Origin: Megascapheus bottae
Lineage: Eukaryota > Chordata > Mammalia > Rodentia > Geomyidae
Length of the DNA stretch: 64,000 nucleotides
Assembly (NCBI GenBank): GCA_024803745.1
Contig: JANJXV010000013.1
Location: 12,322,501-12,386,500, forward strand
Reading direction: 5' to 3'
The notes under the pieces are model-generated. The model was not told the DNA's origin. It ran no database searches and was given only the letters and a program-made list of their open reading frames with translations. Made by a program: the position numbers and the translations under genes. Below are positions 34,856-45,265 of the stretch, in pieces (within the stretch, counting starts at the first letter, position 1; each line of letters begins with the position of its first letter).

Positions 34856-35045
34856 GGCTAGGAGTTTGGCCTAGTGATAGAGTGCTTGCCTAGCATGCAT
34901 GACACTCTGGGTTCGATTCCTCAGTAGCGCATACACTGAGAAAAAGCTAGAAGTGTGCTGTGGCTCACGTGGTAGAGGGCTGGCCTTGAGGAAAGCCCAA
35001 GGATGGTGCCCAGGCCCTGAGTTCCAGCCCCAGGACTAGCAAAAC
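34856..35045 (+). mobile_element. type 1 SINE with exact 12-bp target-site duplication
   Basis: AATGGAGATCAG at 34844-34855 and 35046-35057 flank it. It lies about 215 bp after the NEU3 stop codon, antisense to the gene. Confidence 0.95.
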
Positions 35046-35271
35046 AATGGAGATCAGAGGACCTGGGAGTCCTGCAGGCACATCCCAGGTCTCTAAGCAG
35101 CTCAGTGGCAGGGCCAAGACTATATCATGGCTAGCCAACTGTCAGTTTTGCAATACCTATGGCAAAACGTTCATTTTTCTCTTTAAAGGAGAAGGGGTAA
35201 GAGGGAGAACTGAGCTGTCAGAAAGCTCAGGCACCCCAGCTGTGGTTGTCACTCCTTTCTAGAGATGGCAG

Positions 35272-36357
35272 TCAGTGCTGACCTGGCTCAGGTTCCATCC
35301 TGACAGCGCTGGCACCATCCTCCTGCATGTGGCTCAGGACCTCTTGCTGTGCAAACAGGCGAAAGGCAATCTGCTCACATTCCTGCTCACTCCCACACTC
35401 AAATAAACATGCAAACGAGTCCTGCTCCTCCACAACAGCCAGATCCGAGTAGCCACAGGGTCCATGGTGCAAGATCCAGGGCCGAGACCAGCCGGCAGTA
35501 TCCATGGGGTTCTGGTTGAGGTAGATACCTAGGTTGAGTCTCTTCTTCTTATTGGTGGGGTGTGAGTACAGGAGCCATGTTTCTGACAACTTTCCAGCAC
35601 TTTCCTCCAGTTGCAGTGATCTGCCGGACTGGGAACTCTCCCCAGTGGTGGGAATGTCTTTGCCAGTAGGGTCCTGACAGCTATGTGGGGTCTTCAAGGG
35701 CTGGAAACTCACGATACTGCCCTGGCAGCCATGCGGAGGCTCATAGAGCTGTGTGTTGAGGGCCTGTCTCTGAAAGCATTCACCGTGATTAATGCTAAAT
35801 GCCTCTGCCCGGTATCTATCTGGTGTTCGGGCACTGCAATAGAGTACAGGGAAACCAGATTCCCCAGTCACTTCTGCCACTTGGCACTCCACGGTTACCA
35901 AGGGCTTAATGAACTTGCCGTGGTGCCACGTGAGGCCGAGGTCATCACTGTAGATCATCAGGGAGTGAGGTTTGGTGAAACATGGCAGTGGGAAGCCACA
36001 GAAGCGGTGTGAGAAATAGTAGGTATATGCAGGAATGACCAGCCTTCCAGACTGCATCTGGATGCCATGACCAGGGCCCACGGCGAAGGTGGCCCAGTGT
36101 TCCAGCTCTGAGGGCTCAATCACCTCCTCTGTCAAGTCTCTTAGCTTACTCCATGTGTGCCCCCCGTCCTGACTACAGACGAAGCACAGGCGGGCGGCAT
36201 TCCTGCCTGACACAATCTGGTGATCCTCGGTGACATGGTCTCGCACGCAGATGAAGAACAGGTACACACAGCTGTTCTTCCCTTCCCACACAGGACAGGG
36301 GTTCATGGTTCGATGCCCGGGTAACATGGCGTCCATCAGTGGCTCCATAGGTCCCCA
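35272..36357 (-). CDS. NEU3: NEU3 exon 3 (last coding exon), ganglioside sialidase
   Basis: Encodes residues 65-425 of sialidase-3, the plasma-membrane enzyme that removes terminal sialic acid from gangliosides. The exon starts after a TTGACTAG acceptor with TGG GGA CCT (W-G-P), in phase 0 with exon 2, and ends in TGA at 35272-35274. Visible family features, numbered on the joined protein: Asp box SQDGGHTW (126-133), Asp box SDDLGLTW (201-208), a degenerate third box SINHGECF (252-259, Trp replaced by Phe), catalytic Glu221 in VECQVAEV, Arg241 in SARTP, Arg337 in KKKRLNLG, and nucleophile Tyr367 in GPCGYSDLA. Residue roles are assigned by recalled alignment to human NEU3 (E225, R245, R340, Y370). 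The linker around 290-320 is the most diverged part, as is usual for NEU3. No frameshift or internal stop is seen, so the exon looks functional. Confidence 0.97.
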   Translation of the reverse strand, partial: WGPMEPLMDAMLPGHRTMNPCPVWEGKNSCVYLFFICVRDHVTEDHQIVSGRNAARLCFVCSQDGGHTWSKLRDLTEEVIEPSELEHWATFAVGPGHGIQMQSGRLVIPAYTYYFSHRFCGFPLPCFTKPHSLMIYSDDLGLTWHHGKFIKPLVTVECQVAEVTGESGFPVLYCSARTPDRYRAEAFSINHGECFQRQALNTQLYEPPHGCQGSIVSFQPLKTPHSCQDPTGKDIPTTGESSQSGRSLQLEESAGKLSETWLLYSHPTNKKKRLNLGIYLNQNPMDTAGWSRPWILHHGPCGYSDLAVVEEQDSFACLFECGSEQECEQIAFRLFAQQEVLSHMQEDGASAVRMEPEPGQH

Positions 36358-36584
36358 CTAGTCAAGGGGAAGAGGAAGAAAGAAGGGGAATGAGATACGG
36401 ATGGGAAGACACGAGGCTGGTGAAACCCATTGTACTTTTCAAGGAAATAAATGATATTGCTGAAATCTACAAAATCCTGACTGTCCAAGTAGTCACTAAA
36501 TTCTTAAATTTTCTAAGATGACTTGCAAAGCTAGAAAAAGATAATGCTAGATATTAGATAAGCTGTGTTCTGTTCCCATCTAGA

Positions 36585-36830
36585 ATGTTCTTCCTTGCAT
36601 TGTCTGGACTTCCAAATCATCCTCCAATACCCAACTCAAATGTCACCTCTTTTGTGAAGCCTTCTGTGAAACTCTCCTCCTCCAGCAGTCATAACATTTA
36701 TATAACACAGCAAACTCTTGCAATCGTCTCCTTTCTTAGATGATGAACTTTTTGAAGATAGAGTCTAAGTTATAGTAACTTTTCCACCTCTAGAGCCTGG
36801 CACCTGATAGTAGCTAAATAAAATTTTACA
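36585..36830 (+). mobile_element. L2 3' end
   Basis: The order AACTCAAATGTCACCTC, GATGATGAACTTTTTGAAG, CTAGAGCCTGGCACCTGATAG, then AATAAA follows the L2 3' consensus. Confidence 0.75.
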
Positions 36831-37013
36831 AGAGGGCTGGGAGTTTGGTCTAGTGGTAGAGTGCTTGCCTAGCATGCACGAAGACCTGGGTACCACATAC
36901 ACAGAAAAAAGCTGGAAGTGGTGCTGTGGCTCAAGTGGTAGAGCTCTAGCCTTGAGAAAGCCCAAGGACAGTGCTCAGGCCCTGAGCTCAAGCCCAGGAC
37001 TGGCCAAAAAAAA
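36831..37013 (+). mobile_element. type 1 SINE in the L2 tail
   Basis: Short internal deletion at GACCTGGGTACCACATAC (the TTCGATTCCTCG segment is lost). Flanks AAATTTTAC/AAATTTAC suggest the target site. Confidence 0.87.
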
Positions 37014-37154
37014 TTTACTAGAAAAAGAAAGAAAAATCAAGTGAGATAACAGGAAAGTTCTAGATGAATAGAAAGAAGTTTAAAACAGAGACTTTGACTT
37101 CCTGTGCTACCTGGTAGGTCATGTATAAGGAAGGGTATTATTGAAAGCTCAAGC

Positions 37155-37265
37155 ATGGAATTAGAGACAGTTAATCAAAGCCTGCCTGCCTCACTACTGG
37201 GAAGTTACTCAGTCTCACTTTACTTTGTGTTTGCAAGTCAGTTCAGTGGATAATCTCATAATGGC
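37155..37265 (+). mobile_element. MIR fragment
   Basis: CTACTGGGAAGTTACTCAGTC and a TTGTGTTTGCAAGTCAG run in MIR order. Confidence 0.6.
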
Positions 37266-37683
37266 GTAGGTATTGAAAAGATAGTATCATATAGATGATG
37301 CCTGATCAGACATTCTGCCAAGAATGGTCTGATCACCTTGATTTAAATTTCCCAATAGAAATGGGCAAAGGTTAAGATCAAATAACCCACAAAAAAATAA
37401 CAACCTCACACATACAAAAGAAATGCAAATGAAAACGACAATACAACATTTTTCAACTTACAACTGGTCAAAAATCATAAAGTTTGATAACTGCATTGGT
37501 AAAAAAAATGTAAAGAAACAGGTTCTTTCATATATAGGTCAGAATGTACGTGATTCAGTACTTCCGTAAGATATATAGTCATTGTAGATACTCATATATA
37601 TTTAAGTACATTATTTCTCAGGATGTTCAGTTCTGAAAGTTTATCCTAAAACAAAGCTTGTTCATCAAATTAGGTATGTACAT

Positions 37684-37900
37684 CTGGGTATTTAGTGGCC
37701 CATGCTTGTAATCCTTTCTACACAGGAGGCTGAGATCTGAGGATCATGGTTCCATGGCAGCCTGGGCAGGGAAGTATATGACTCTTATCTCCTATTAGCC
37801 ACCAAAAAAGCAGCAAGTGGAGCTGTGGATCTAGTGGTATAGCACTAGTCTTGAGTAAAAAAGTTCAGGAACAGAGACCAGGCCCTGAGTTTAAGCCCCA
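37684..37900 (+). mobile_element. type 2 SINE with CA/CG tail
   Basis: Full element; the tail has become an alternating CA/CG tract. Confidence 0.87.
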
Positions 37901-37914
37901 GACACACACACACG

Positions 37915-37963
<49 letters not shown>
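37901..37963 (+). repeat. (CA)n(CG)n(CA)n tract
   Basis: CA units, five CG units, then about 20 CA units; a strong Z-DNA candidate. Confidence 0.96.
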
Positions 37964-37966
<3 letters not shown>

Positions 37967-38024
37967 TAGCTAGGTGCTGGTCACTCATCCTAGCTGATCA
38001 GGAAGCTGAGATTTTATTATCGCA

Positions 38025-38231
38025 AGGGAGGGAGACGAGAAGAGAGGAGGGGAAGGGAAGGGAGGAGGGAGAGGGGAAGAGATAGGAGGGGAAGGGAGGA
38101 GGGAGAGGGCCAGGGAGAGGAGGGGAGGGGAGGGGAAGGGGGAGGGGAAGGGGAAGGGGGAGGGGAGGGGAGGGGAGGGAAGGGAAGGGAAGGGAAGGGA
38201 AGGGAAGGGAAGGGAAGGGAAGGGAAGGGAA
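38025..38231 (+). repeat. GGGGA/GGGAA purine tract
   Basis: About 200 bases of G/A, ending in ten regular GGGAA units. Confidence 0.97.
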
Positions 38232-38235
38232 AGTT

Positions 38236-38440
38236 GCCAGGCACCTGTAGCTCCTACTCATAATCCTAGCTACTCAGGAGGCTGAGATCTGAGAATCATG
38301 GTTCAAAGCCAGTCTGGGCAGGAAAGTCCGTGGGACTCTTATCTCCAATAATTCACAGAAAAAGCTAAAAATGGTACTGTAGATCAAGTGGTAGAGCACT
38401 AGCCTTGGGCAAATAGAACTTAGGGATAGCCCAGGTCTAG
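38236..38440 (+). mobile_element. type 2 SINE
   Basis: GGCACCTGTAGCTCCTACTC left part. The scrap at 37968-38008 is the 5' part of another copy cut off by the purine tract. Confidence 0.8.
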
Positions 38441-38919
38441 CTGAAAAAGAAATACAACAAAAAACAGAGAGGGGAGGGGGAGAGAGGAGAAAGCTTAATG
38501 ACTTCTAAGCTATGACAGAAGACAGGACCAGAGGTAATGTCTGACCCAGAGACAATGAAATAGTCCAAACTCTACTTGGCTGGGCTTTGATGGTGGCCTA
38601 TTATACAAGTGTGTTCCTGGGAAGCCCTGGAGAAGACTGTAAACTAACAGACTGTGAGATGATCTCAATGACAGGATAAGAACTAGAATTCCTCAAAGTA
38701 AAAATGCCTTATAGGGAAATGGGAGCCAACAAAGGTTGCAGAACAATTGGTTTCAGGTCCCACTGCTCACTCTCCTGAGTAGCCTTTATGTTCTCTTTAC
38801 AACTGTGCTCATCCTTCCTGGTTTTATTTCTCTACTACCAGAAAACAAGAACCCACGACTCATGTATTATCTTGGTACCCAATATGGGGCAGAAGACAGC
38901 AAAATGGAATACAATTTTG

Positions 38920-39115
38920 GGGGCCAGGAGTTTGGCCTAGTGGTAGAGTGCTTGCCTAGCATGCACAAAGACCAGGTTCAATTCCTCACTACCACATACA
39001 TAGAAAATGCCAGAAGTGGTGCTGTGGCTCAAGAGGTAGGGTTCTAGCCTTGAGAAAACCCAAAGATAGTGCTCAGGCTCTGAACTCAAGCCTTATACTG
39101 GCAAAAAAAAAAAAA
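38920..39115 (+). mobile_element. type 1 SINE
   Basis: GGGGCCAGGAGTTTGGCC head; ends ACTGGC plus A13. Confidence 0.9.
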
Positions 39116-40019
39116 GGTAAACCTGACACTTGTCTCCAGAAATGGCCTTGGATGTCTGGGTATTGTCTGGAAGCTCACATGTTCAGAGGAAGCCCCCTGG
39201 GCCAAGGTTTAATAGGGGTCAAACTTCCCAGTGTGCTATCTCTTCTCTATTCTCTCATTTGAGGGTCCTACCGAGGGAACTGGACAACTCCTCTCAAGTC
39301 CCCTTCATGGGACCTTCTCTCTCATGGGAGTTGCGACCCCAGGGACAGCGTGGGGTTTACATCAGCTGGTGAGGGGAGCCTCCAGGTCTGTTCCACCTTT
39401 TTCCCCGCCATGAGTGGCTGGCCCAGCAGCAGTGGAAGACTATCTCATTCCCTGGGTCAGTACTATATATATATGTCCCTTGCAATTAAGGCTTCTGTCC
39501 TATCTATCACCAAGCAACAGACTTCTGGGCCAACAGAGTCCACAGTTCTTTAAAAGGAGCTATAAATTATAGCTTATCTATAACATTCACCCGCTGATGC
39601 CTTCCAGTTTTGTTTTGTTTTTTTTTTTCTGTTCTTGGCAGTTCTTCCCTGATGCCTCCCCTTCAGAGTGGGTTACTATTACAGTCCTGGAACTCCTGTA
39701 TAAAGTGGTCTGACATTAGGCTTCAAAGGCCCTGCCAGCATGGTCCCTTGTGACTGTAACTTACTGATGTGAAAATTCATTCCACTGCTCCCACACTCTG
39801 GGAGCAAGCAAGCAAGTAGACAGAGTCATACTCTGACAGGTAGAGTGAAGGAACTCAAAGGAAATATTCTGAGCTAGGTGTTTATCTTTGCTCTTAATCA
39901 TTCTTTGTGTTACATTTTTTTTTGTGTGTGTGTGTGTGTGTTACATTTTTATCACTTGGGCTCAGAGTCTTTAAGACCTGCTCTTTGAACTCTGACTGCA
40001 TCTCTTCCCCCCCAAAAAA

Positions 40020-40485
40020 AAACTGTTAAACAAATTTATTATTTTTTTAAAGAATTTATTAAAATTGATGTTTACATCATATTTCAAATGACATATTTAA
40101 CAAACAAGTATTCAAGAAGGGACTCTCTATATACAATCACTGGCATTTAGACTTTAGAACATAATTGAAATTAGGCTGAAGGTTTGTATGTCATAGATAC
40201 ATATTAAACTATGTATTAAAACATTAAGTCTATAGAGTCATAAATTTTTATGTCTAGGTAGTTGTGTTTATATTTTCAATACCATGTCCATAGCATTGGG
40301 TTCGAAAATATTGAGTCCTTGCTCTTGTACTGTTTGGATCTAATAGCCACATATTAAGGATCCCATGCACCTTTTGTACCTTTGGTCTTGACTTGTCTCA
40401 CTCAACATGATTTGCTCTAGATTCATCCACTTCCCTGGGAATGCTATTAATTTATCTTGTCTGTTGGCTATGTAGAATTCCATTG

Positions 40486-40567
<82 letters not shown>

Positions 40568-40625
40568 ACATTTTTGTATCCATTCATCTGCAGTAGGGCA
40601 TCTGGATTGAACAAACTTATTCTTG
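40020..40625 (-). mobile_element. old L1, 3' region, reverse
   Basis: Reverse of the mammalian L1 stretch that ends ORF2: CACTCAACATGATTTGCTC, GATTCATCCACTTCCCTGG, TTCCATTGTATAC, then a CA/TA repeat, then TTGTATCCATTCATCTGCAG. Confidence 0.8.
40488..40565 (+). repeat. (CA)n(TA)n compound microsatellite
   Basis: Sixteen CA units followed by about 21 AT units, inside the old L1 at the site where such expansions are common. Confidence 0.97.
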
Positions 40626-42160
40626 AGGTAAGGGCTTTGTGCTAGGATGGGTCATTCTCCCTGGCATGTGCCTTTCCAGAATGTGTGTCTTTTTGTGCTA
40701 TCCTTTCCCAGTTTTCAGAACACACTCATTATTTTAGACCAGCAGACAAAATCAGATAGAGGAAGCTTCCCTTCTTCTTTTCTTTTTCTTTGTACTAATG
40801 TTGCAGCTTGTAAAAGTATAAAAGTGATTACTTCTGTGTTTCTAAGTGCACTGTTTTTCAATTCCTGGTTTCCATTTTCCACGCATCATTTTCCCTAGTC
40901 CTGCCTTGATTTTACTCTTCCTGGACAAAGTACAATTTGAGCTTAATACTTTCCAATTTTGGTGTGATTACTAATACTGGGGACACAGATCTCCCTGGCA
41001 AGAACTCAGAGGGGGAGTAGTATCAGGTTGGAACAGTAGGTGCAGTTCAGTCCTTTACCACCTCACTGAACAGTCCTCTCCTGTGAAGACTGCCCAGCCT
41101 GTTTCCTTCCTTTCACCCCCATTTTCCTAATAGTAGTCATTATTGGGTTGGTACTTACACTAGGTAAAATCTCCCATAAATGGATACCAATCATATAATG
41201 GTGGCAGATTTAGCCAACATGGTGCCACTGATCTCTAAACTGGTACTACCAGCTATAAAAATATTCAGCAATCCTTATCACCTCTCACATGGCACTAACA
41301 AGTAAACATCATCCTCCAACAGGCTAAATGGTTACAAGAGGAAACTTTACAAGACTCCCTGATCTCCGATTATAGTCTTGACTGCCATCAACCACTTTGC
41401 TGATAGGACTGCTCACGCCTATGTACTTACATTACTAACAAAGCTTGTGTCCTCTCGCCTCAATCAATTCAAACTACAAATAATCATGGATATAAAAACT
41501 AACCATCGACCACTCAGGACCAGCATCAATACAACTTTAAAGTCCCTCCATTTCCCCGAGTCTTCGCTGGAAGCGGTCATGGGCCCCCTTTCATCAACCC
41601 CATTAAGCAAGAAGTTAACAGAGCTATGTCCCAACAGCAATCGGGAAAACATCAAAGGGAGGACATGAAGGAAGACATCAGTCAACAAGACCAGGCCAGC
41701 AAGCACCCTCCCCAATTGGTGGACACCACCCAGGGTAGGGTCTGGTGTGTTTCAAACAAACCAATCACCATCTGACAAACTGCCCCCCCGGGGGGGGGGA
41801 GAAATAGATGGGGAGAGACAAGAGAAAACAGCCAGTCCCTGACCACAAGACAGGAGAACTGGTTTCCAGGTCCAGCTGCTTACTCTCCTGAGTGGCCTTT
41901 ACTTTCTCTTTACAAAATGAACTCTACAACAGTAACAAAGGTTCCTGGAAAGGAAGGCCCATGTTTGGTAGAATAACCTTTGTAGTGAAACAGAATTAGG
42001 CATCTGCTATGGACATGAAGGTTTCATGGTAAGATAGAGAAAAGCAGAGTAGGGAGTAAAGGACCCATTATAGAGATACTCTACTTGTTTTACAAAAGAC
42101 TTTCAAAACCATTGTCTCAGGAAGCTCAGGGAGGAGGGCAACATTAAGAAACACAGGGTC

Positions 42161-42364
42161 GGGCCAGGAGTTTGGCCTAGTGGTTAAAGTGCTTGCCTAG
42201 CATGCATGAAGACCCGGGTTCGATTCCTCGGTACCACATACATAGAAAAAAGCCAGAAGTGGTGCTGAGGCTCAAGTGGTAGAGCTCTAGCCTTGAGAAA
42301 GTCCAAGGACAGTGCTCAGGCCCTGAGCTCAAGCCCAGGACTGGCAAAAAAAAAAAAAAACAAA
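42161..42364 (+). mobile_element. type 1 SINE, young variant
   Basis: AAACACAGGGTC at 42149-42160 and 42365-42376. Carries TGGTTAAAGTGC instead of TGGTAGAGTGC, and GTGCTGAGGCTC. Confidence 0.95.
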
Positions 42365-42564
42365 AAACACAGGGTCTGAGATTACTTTAGTAACCATTCT
42401 TTCCCCCACTAACAATTCATTAACACAGTGCTGCTTCAGGCCAATGGCTCCAGCTTCAATTCTGCTTATTAGCTTAATTCTCAGGCCCAGATTCCTCTTA
42501 TAAAATGGCAACAACTATGTACCTCTTATAAAGCATTTGTAGTAGTAACATGGTGTTTATTGTT

Positions 42565-43600
42565 ATTTTCCCTCCGTTGTCTACTATGTCATCTTAAACA
42601 AGTCACTTAGCTGGACACTGGGGGCTCATGCCTGTAGCTCCAGTAACTCAGGAGGCTGATGAGAACTGAGGATGGTAGTTCAAAGCTAGCCCAGGCAGAC
42701 AAATCTGAGAGACTCTTATTTCAGTTTACCAGCATAAAACAAACAAATAAGCAAACAAACTAGAAGTGGAGATGGGGCTTAAGTGGTAGAGTGCCAGCCT
42801 TTGAGTAAAAAGGATAAATGATGTGAAATAAAAACATCTTTTCTATCAAAGTGGTTTGCTTCCTTTCTGTTAATCTTTTGAAAATGTTTTTTTCCTGCTT
42901 TGGCCAGGAGGAGTGACCCTTGTTAATTATACTTTAGTTACATACATCATTTTTCTGCTTTTAGAAGCTCCATAAATTTTATTTATTTTTGCCAATCCTG
43001 GGGCTTGACCTCAGGGCCTGGACACTGTCTTTGAGCCTCTTTGTGCTCAAGGCTAGTGCTCTACCACTTGAACCACAGCACCACTTCCAGTCTTTTCTGA
43101 GTATTTTATTGGAGATAAAAGGCTCAAGGAGGACTTTTTTGTCAGGCTGGAGAAGCTCCTTGAATTTTAATTGCATCCTGTTAGTTAAGTCACATCCTTT
43201 TGCAGAATGTGAACCAGACCTTAGCCAATCGAACAGAGGGGCGGGAATAGAAAGGGAGCAGCCAGCCTGCTCTGTGTGCTTGCCTGCCAGATTTTTGGCT
43301 GATGATTCATCCTTCTGCAGAAGTAAAGTTAGCTTTCCAAGATCCTTTCTACTTGGTGTCCTTACTCCCAGGTGACATGCCAACATCTCGAGCTGTTTCT
43401 AATAGTGAGAGCATGTAGCACTGAGTTCAAGCCCCAGTACTGGCACAAAGCAAGGAAAAAGCTTGTTTTTAAAAAATTGTTTTAAAACCAAGTCACTTAT
43501 CTCATGGAGTACTAACCTTCATCTGCAAAATGGGACTACCAATGCTCTCCCTTCTGGGTGAACAGGAGGACTGAAGAGGCAGAAATGAAAGCACAGGGGC
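42565..43600 (+). mobile_element. MIR split by an 890-bp nested insertion
   Basis: The left MIR part ends AAGTCACTTA (42600-42609). The same ten bases resume at 43490-43499, followed by TCATCTGCAAAATGGGACTA, the expected continuation. Confidence 0.88.
42610..43489 (+). mobile_element. type 2 SINE (42610-42815, 43400-43489) itself interrupted
   Basis: Left part GGGGGCTCATGCCTGTAGC; right end GAGTTCAAGCCCCAGTACTGG with an A-rich tail at 43425-43489. The middle (about 42816-43399) is a later insertion containing a reverse ID-like SINE (42985-43130) and an unassigned segment (43140-43390) with LTR-like composition. Confidence 0.7.
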
Positions 43601-43770
43601 CAGGAGTTTGGCCTAGTGCTTGCCTAGCATGAACGAAGGCCCAGGTTCGATTCCTGGGTACAACATACATAGAAAAGCCAGGAGTTGTGCTGTGCCTCAA
43701 GTAGTAGAGCTCTAGTTTTGAGAAAGCCCAAGTACTCAGGCCCTGAGTTCAAAGCTAGGACTGGCGAAGG
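43597..43770 (+). mobile_element. type 1 SINE with internal deletion
   Basis: GGCCTAGTGCTTGCCTAGC lacks the GGTAGAG box. Tail = GAAA microsatellite. Confidence 0.87.
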
Positions 43771-43782
43771 AAAGAAAGAAAG

Positions 43783-43856
<74 letters not shown>

Positions 43857-43922
43857 GAAGGAAGGAAAGAAGAAAGGAAGAAAGAAAGAAAGGAAGAAAG
43901 AAAGGAAGAAAGAAAGGAAGGA
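43768..43922 (+). repeat. (GAAA)n/(GGAA)n microsatellite
   Basis: 155 bases of pure purine in intron 2, about 330 bp before NEU3 exon 2. Confidence 0.98.
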
Positions 43923-44253
43923 AAACATACCACAAGTTCTTACCATAAGATGTGAACCGCTTACCTCCCGGATATGAACTACAGAGGACTCTAGAGTGTA
44001 GACTGGGTGTGAGGCCTGCAAATGAGCTGTATCTCTGCAAGCAAATGGCAACCTCCATGGGTTCATTTTGCTCGAATGTAAGGGTGACTGACAACAGTGC
44101 CTATTGGATGTGAGGATTCCACATGCCCCTGGCACACCATAATCACTCTGGGGAGCCATGGTTTTTACAGCTTTTCCCTCCTCAGCTCCCCACACAGAAT
44201 TTTACCCTGGATGATAGGAAGAGGCCAAGACCCATGGAGAGGAGATGAGTCAC

Positions 44254-44450
44254 CTGTACTGAGTGTCCAGTCCTCAGTCCTCGCCTCAGCACCAGGTAGA
44301 GTGCATCCTTATCCTTGCTTGTGGAGCGCTTCTCTGCGAAGGCCAGGAAGGTATGTTTGGAGGGAATGTAGAGCAGGGCAGGGATCCGGTAGGTAATCCC
44401 CTTCTTATCTTCCTGCTGGAACAAAGGTGTGTTCACGTCTTCCATGACCT
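44254..44450 (-). CDS. NEU3: NEU3 exon 2 (first ATG-containing exon)
   Basis: Acceptor CCTTGCAG precedes AGGTC and the ATG at 44445-44443; the coding part is 44254-44445 (64 codons), ending CAG before the donor GTGACT. It encodes the N-terminus of the sialidase: the YRIP motif (residues 19-22, with Arg20 of the arginine triad), the conserved AFAEKRS stretch with Arg40, and Asp45, the expected acid/base residue (human D50). Codon 64 is complete, so it joins exon 3 in phase 0 and gives ...SVQ-WGP..., as in other mammals. The two codons before the ATG, GAG (split over the exon 1 junction) and GTC, reproduce the Glu-Val found just before the canonical Met in the longer human isoform. This supports both the exon boundary and the start. 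The N-terminus is about five residues shorter than human NEU3 before the YRIP motif. Confidence 0.96.
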
Positions 44451-45030
44451 CTGCAAGGACAGAAGGCAGCTCAATATGGCCTTATACACATTTGCCATCT
44501 CTCCATTGCTGGAGGGCACAGGGAATGTGCAAAGGTACAAAAATGTTTATTGTTTTATATAAAGGTAACACAGGGGACTCAACAGCACAAGGCAAAGAAT
44601 GTGCTCTCTCATCTAACAATCTGTTCTCCAGACTCTATAGCACATGTGTATGTGTATGTATATGTGTCAATGGTCTCTTCAAAGAACTTCTGTGTTAGTT
44701 TCAGCTCAGCTCTGAAGAACTAAGCTCAGTTCCTGCATAAGCAAATTTCAGTTACTATGATGCCAAGCTTATTGAGGCTTATTGACACCTAAACTTTGAC
44801 ATAAGGCCAGTAAACATCTAGTACAGCCAACAGCAAATTAAGGTGCTAACACTTGTGGTTTTCAGTTTGCTCTTCAGGGGCTTTTCCAGACCTTTACTTT
44901 CTTGCAAATTCAGCTGTTAAGAGCTTTGTAGTAGTATTCTAGCTATCATTTACAAGCTGACCTGTCATACTTCTGACAACAGAAGCCTCTAAGTACATTT
45001 CCCAAAACAAAACAAAACAAAAACCCAACA

Positions 45031-45265
45031 GCTCAGCACCAGTGGCTCTTGCCTGCAATCCTAACTGTTCAGGAGGTAGAGTTCTGAGGACAGAGGTTTA
45101 AATTTAGCTTGGCCAGGCAAATATGAGAAATTCTTACCTTGAATCAGCCACCAAAAACCAGACGTGTAAGTGTGGCTCAAGTAGTATATAGCCCTGGCCT
45201 TTAGTAAAAAAGCTAGGGGAGAACAAAAGGCCCTAAGGTCAAGCCCCAGCACTAACACATAAAAC
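45031..45265 (+). mobile_element. type 2 SINE
   Basis: CAGCACCAGTGGCTCTTGCC head; diverged. Confidence 0.82.

Larger units (their letters stand above)
31748..35271 (-). other. NEU3: candidate NEU3 3'UTR
   Basis: NEU3 in other mammals has a 3'UTR of several kilobases. Reading down from the stop at 35272, the first AATAAA I find on the minus strand is at 31748-31753 (TTTATT on plus). If that is used, the UTR is about 3.5 kb and contains at least six SINE insertions. The end point is an inference from the signal alone. Confidence 0.4.
38740..41945 (+). other. possible decayed endogenous retrovirus-like segment
   Basis: A direct repeat of about 58 bases, near 48 of 58 identical, occurs at 38747-38805 and 41870-41928 (core CTCTCCTGAGTxGCCTTTA). 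A frame at 41378-41668 ends with a basic stretch and lies before a C/G-rich tract at 41783-41799. LTR-like spacing is the only argument: no primer-binding site, pol domain or LTR ends were recognised, and an old L1 and microsatellite lie inside. Could equally be two copies of a non-retroviral repeat. Confidence 0.25.
36358..44253 (-). other. NEU3: NEU3 intron 2
   Basis: GT at 44253-44252 and AG at 36359-36358 bound an intron of 7896 bp. It contains an L2-like fragment, a MIR, SINEs on both strands, an alternating CA/CG tract, a GGGGA-type purine tract, an old reverse L1, a possible retrovirus-like remnant (38.7-41.9 kb) and a GAAA microsatellite ending about 330 bp before exon 2. Confidence 0.9.
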
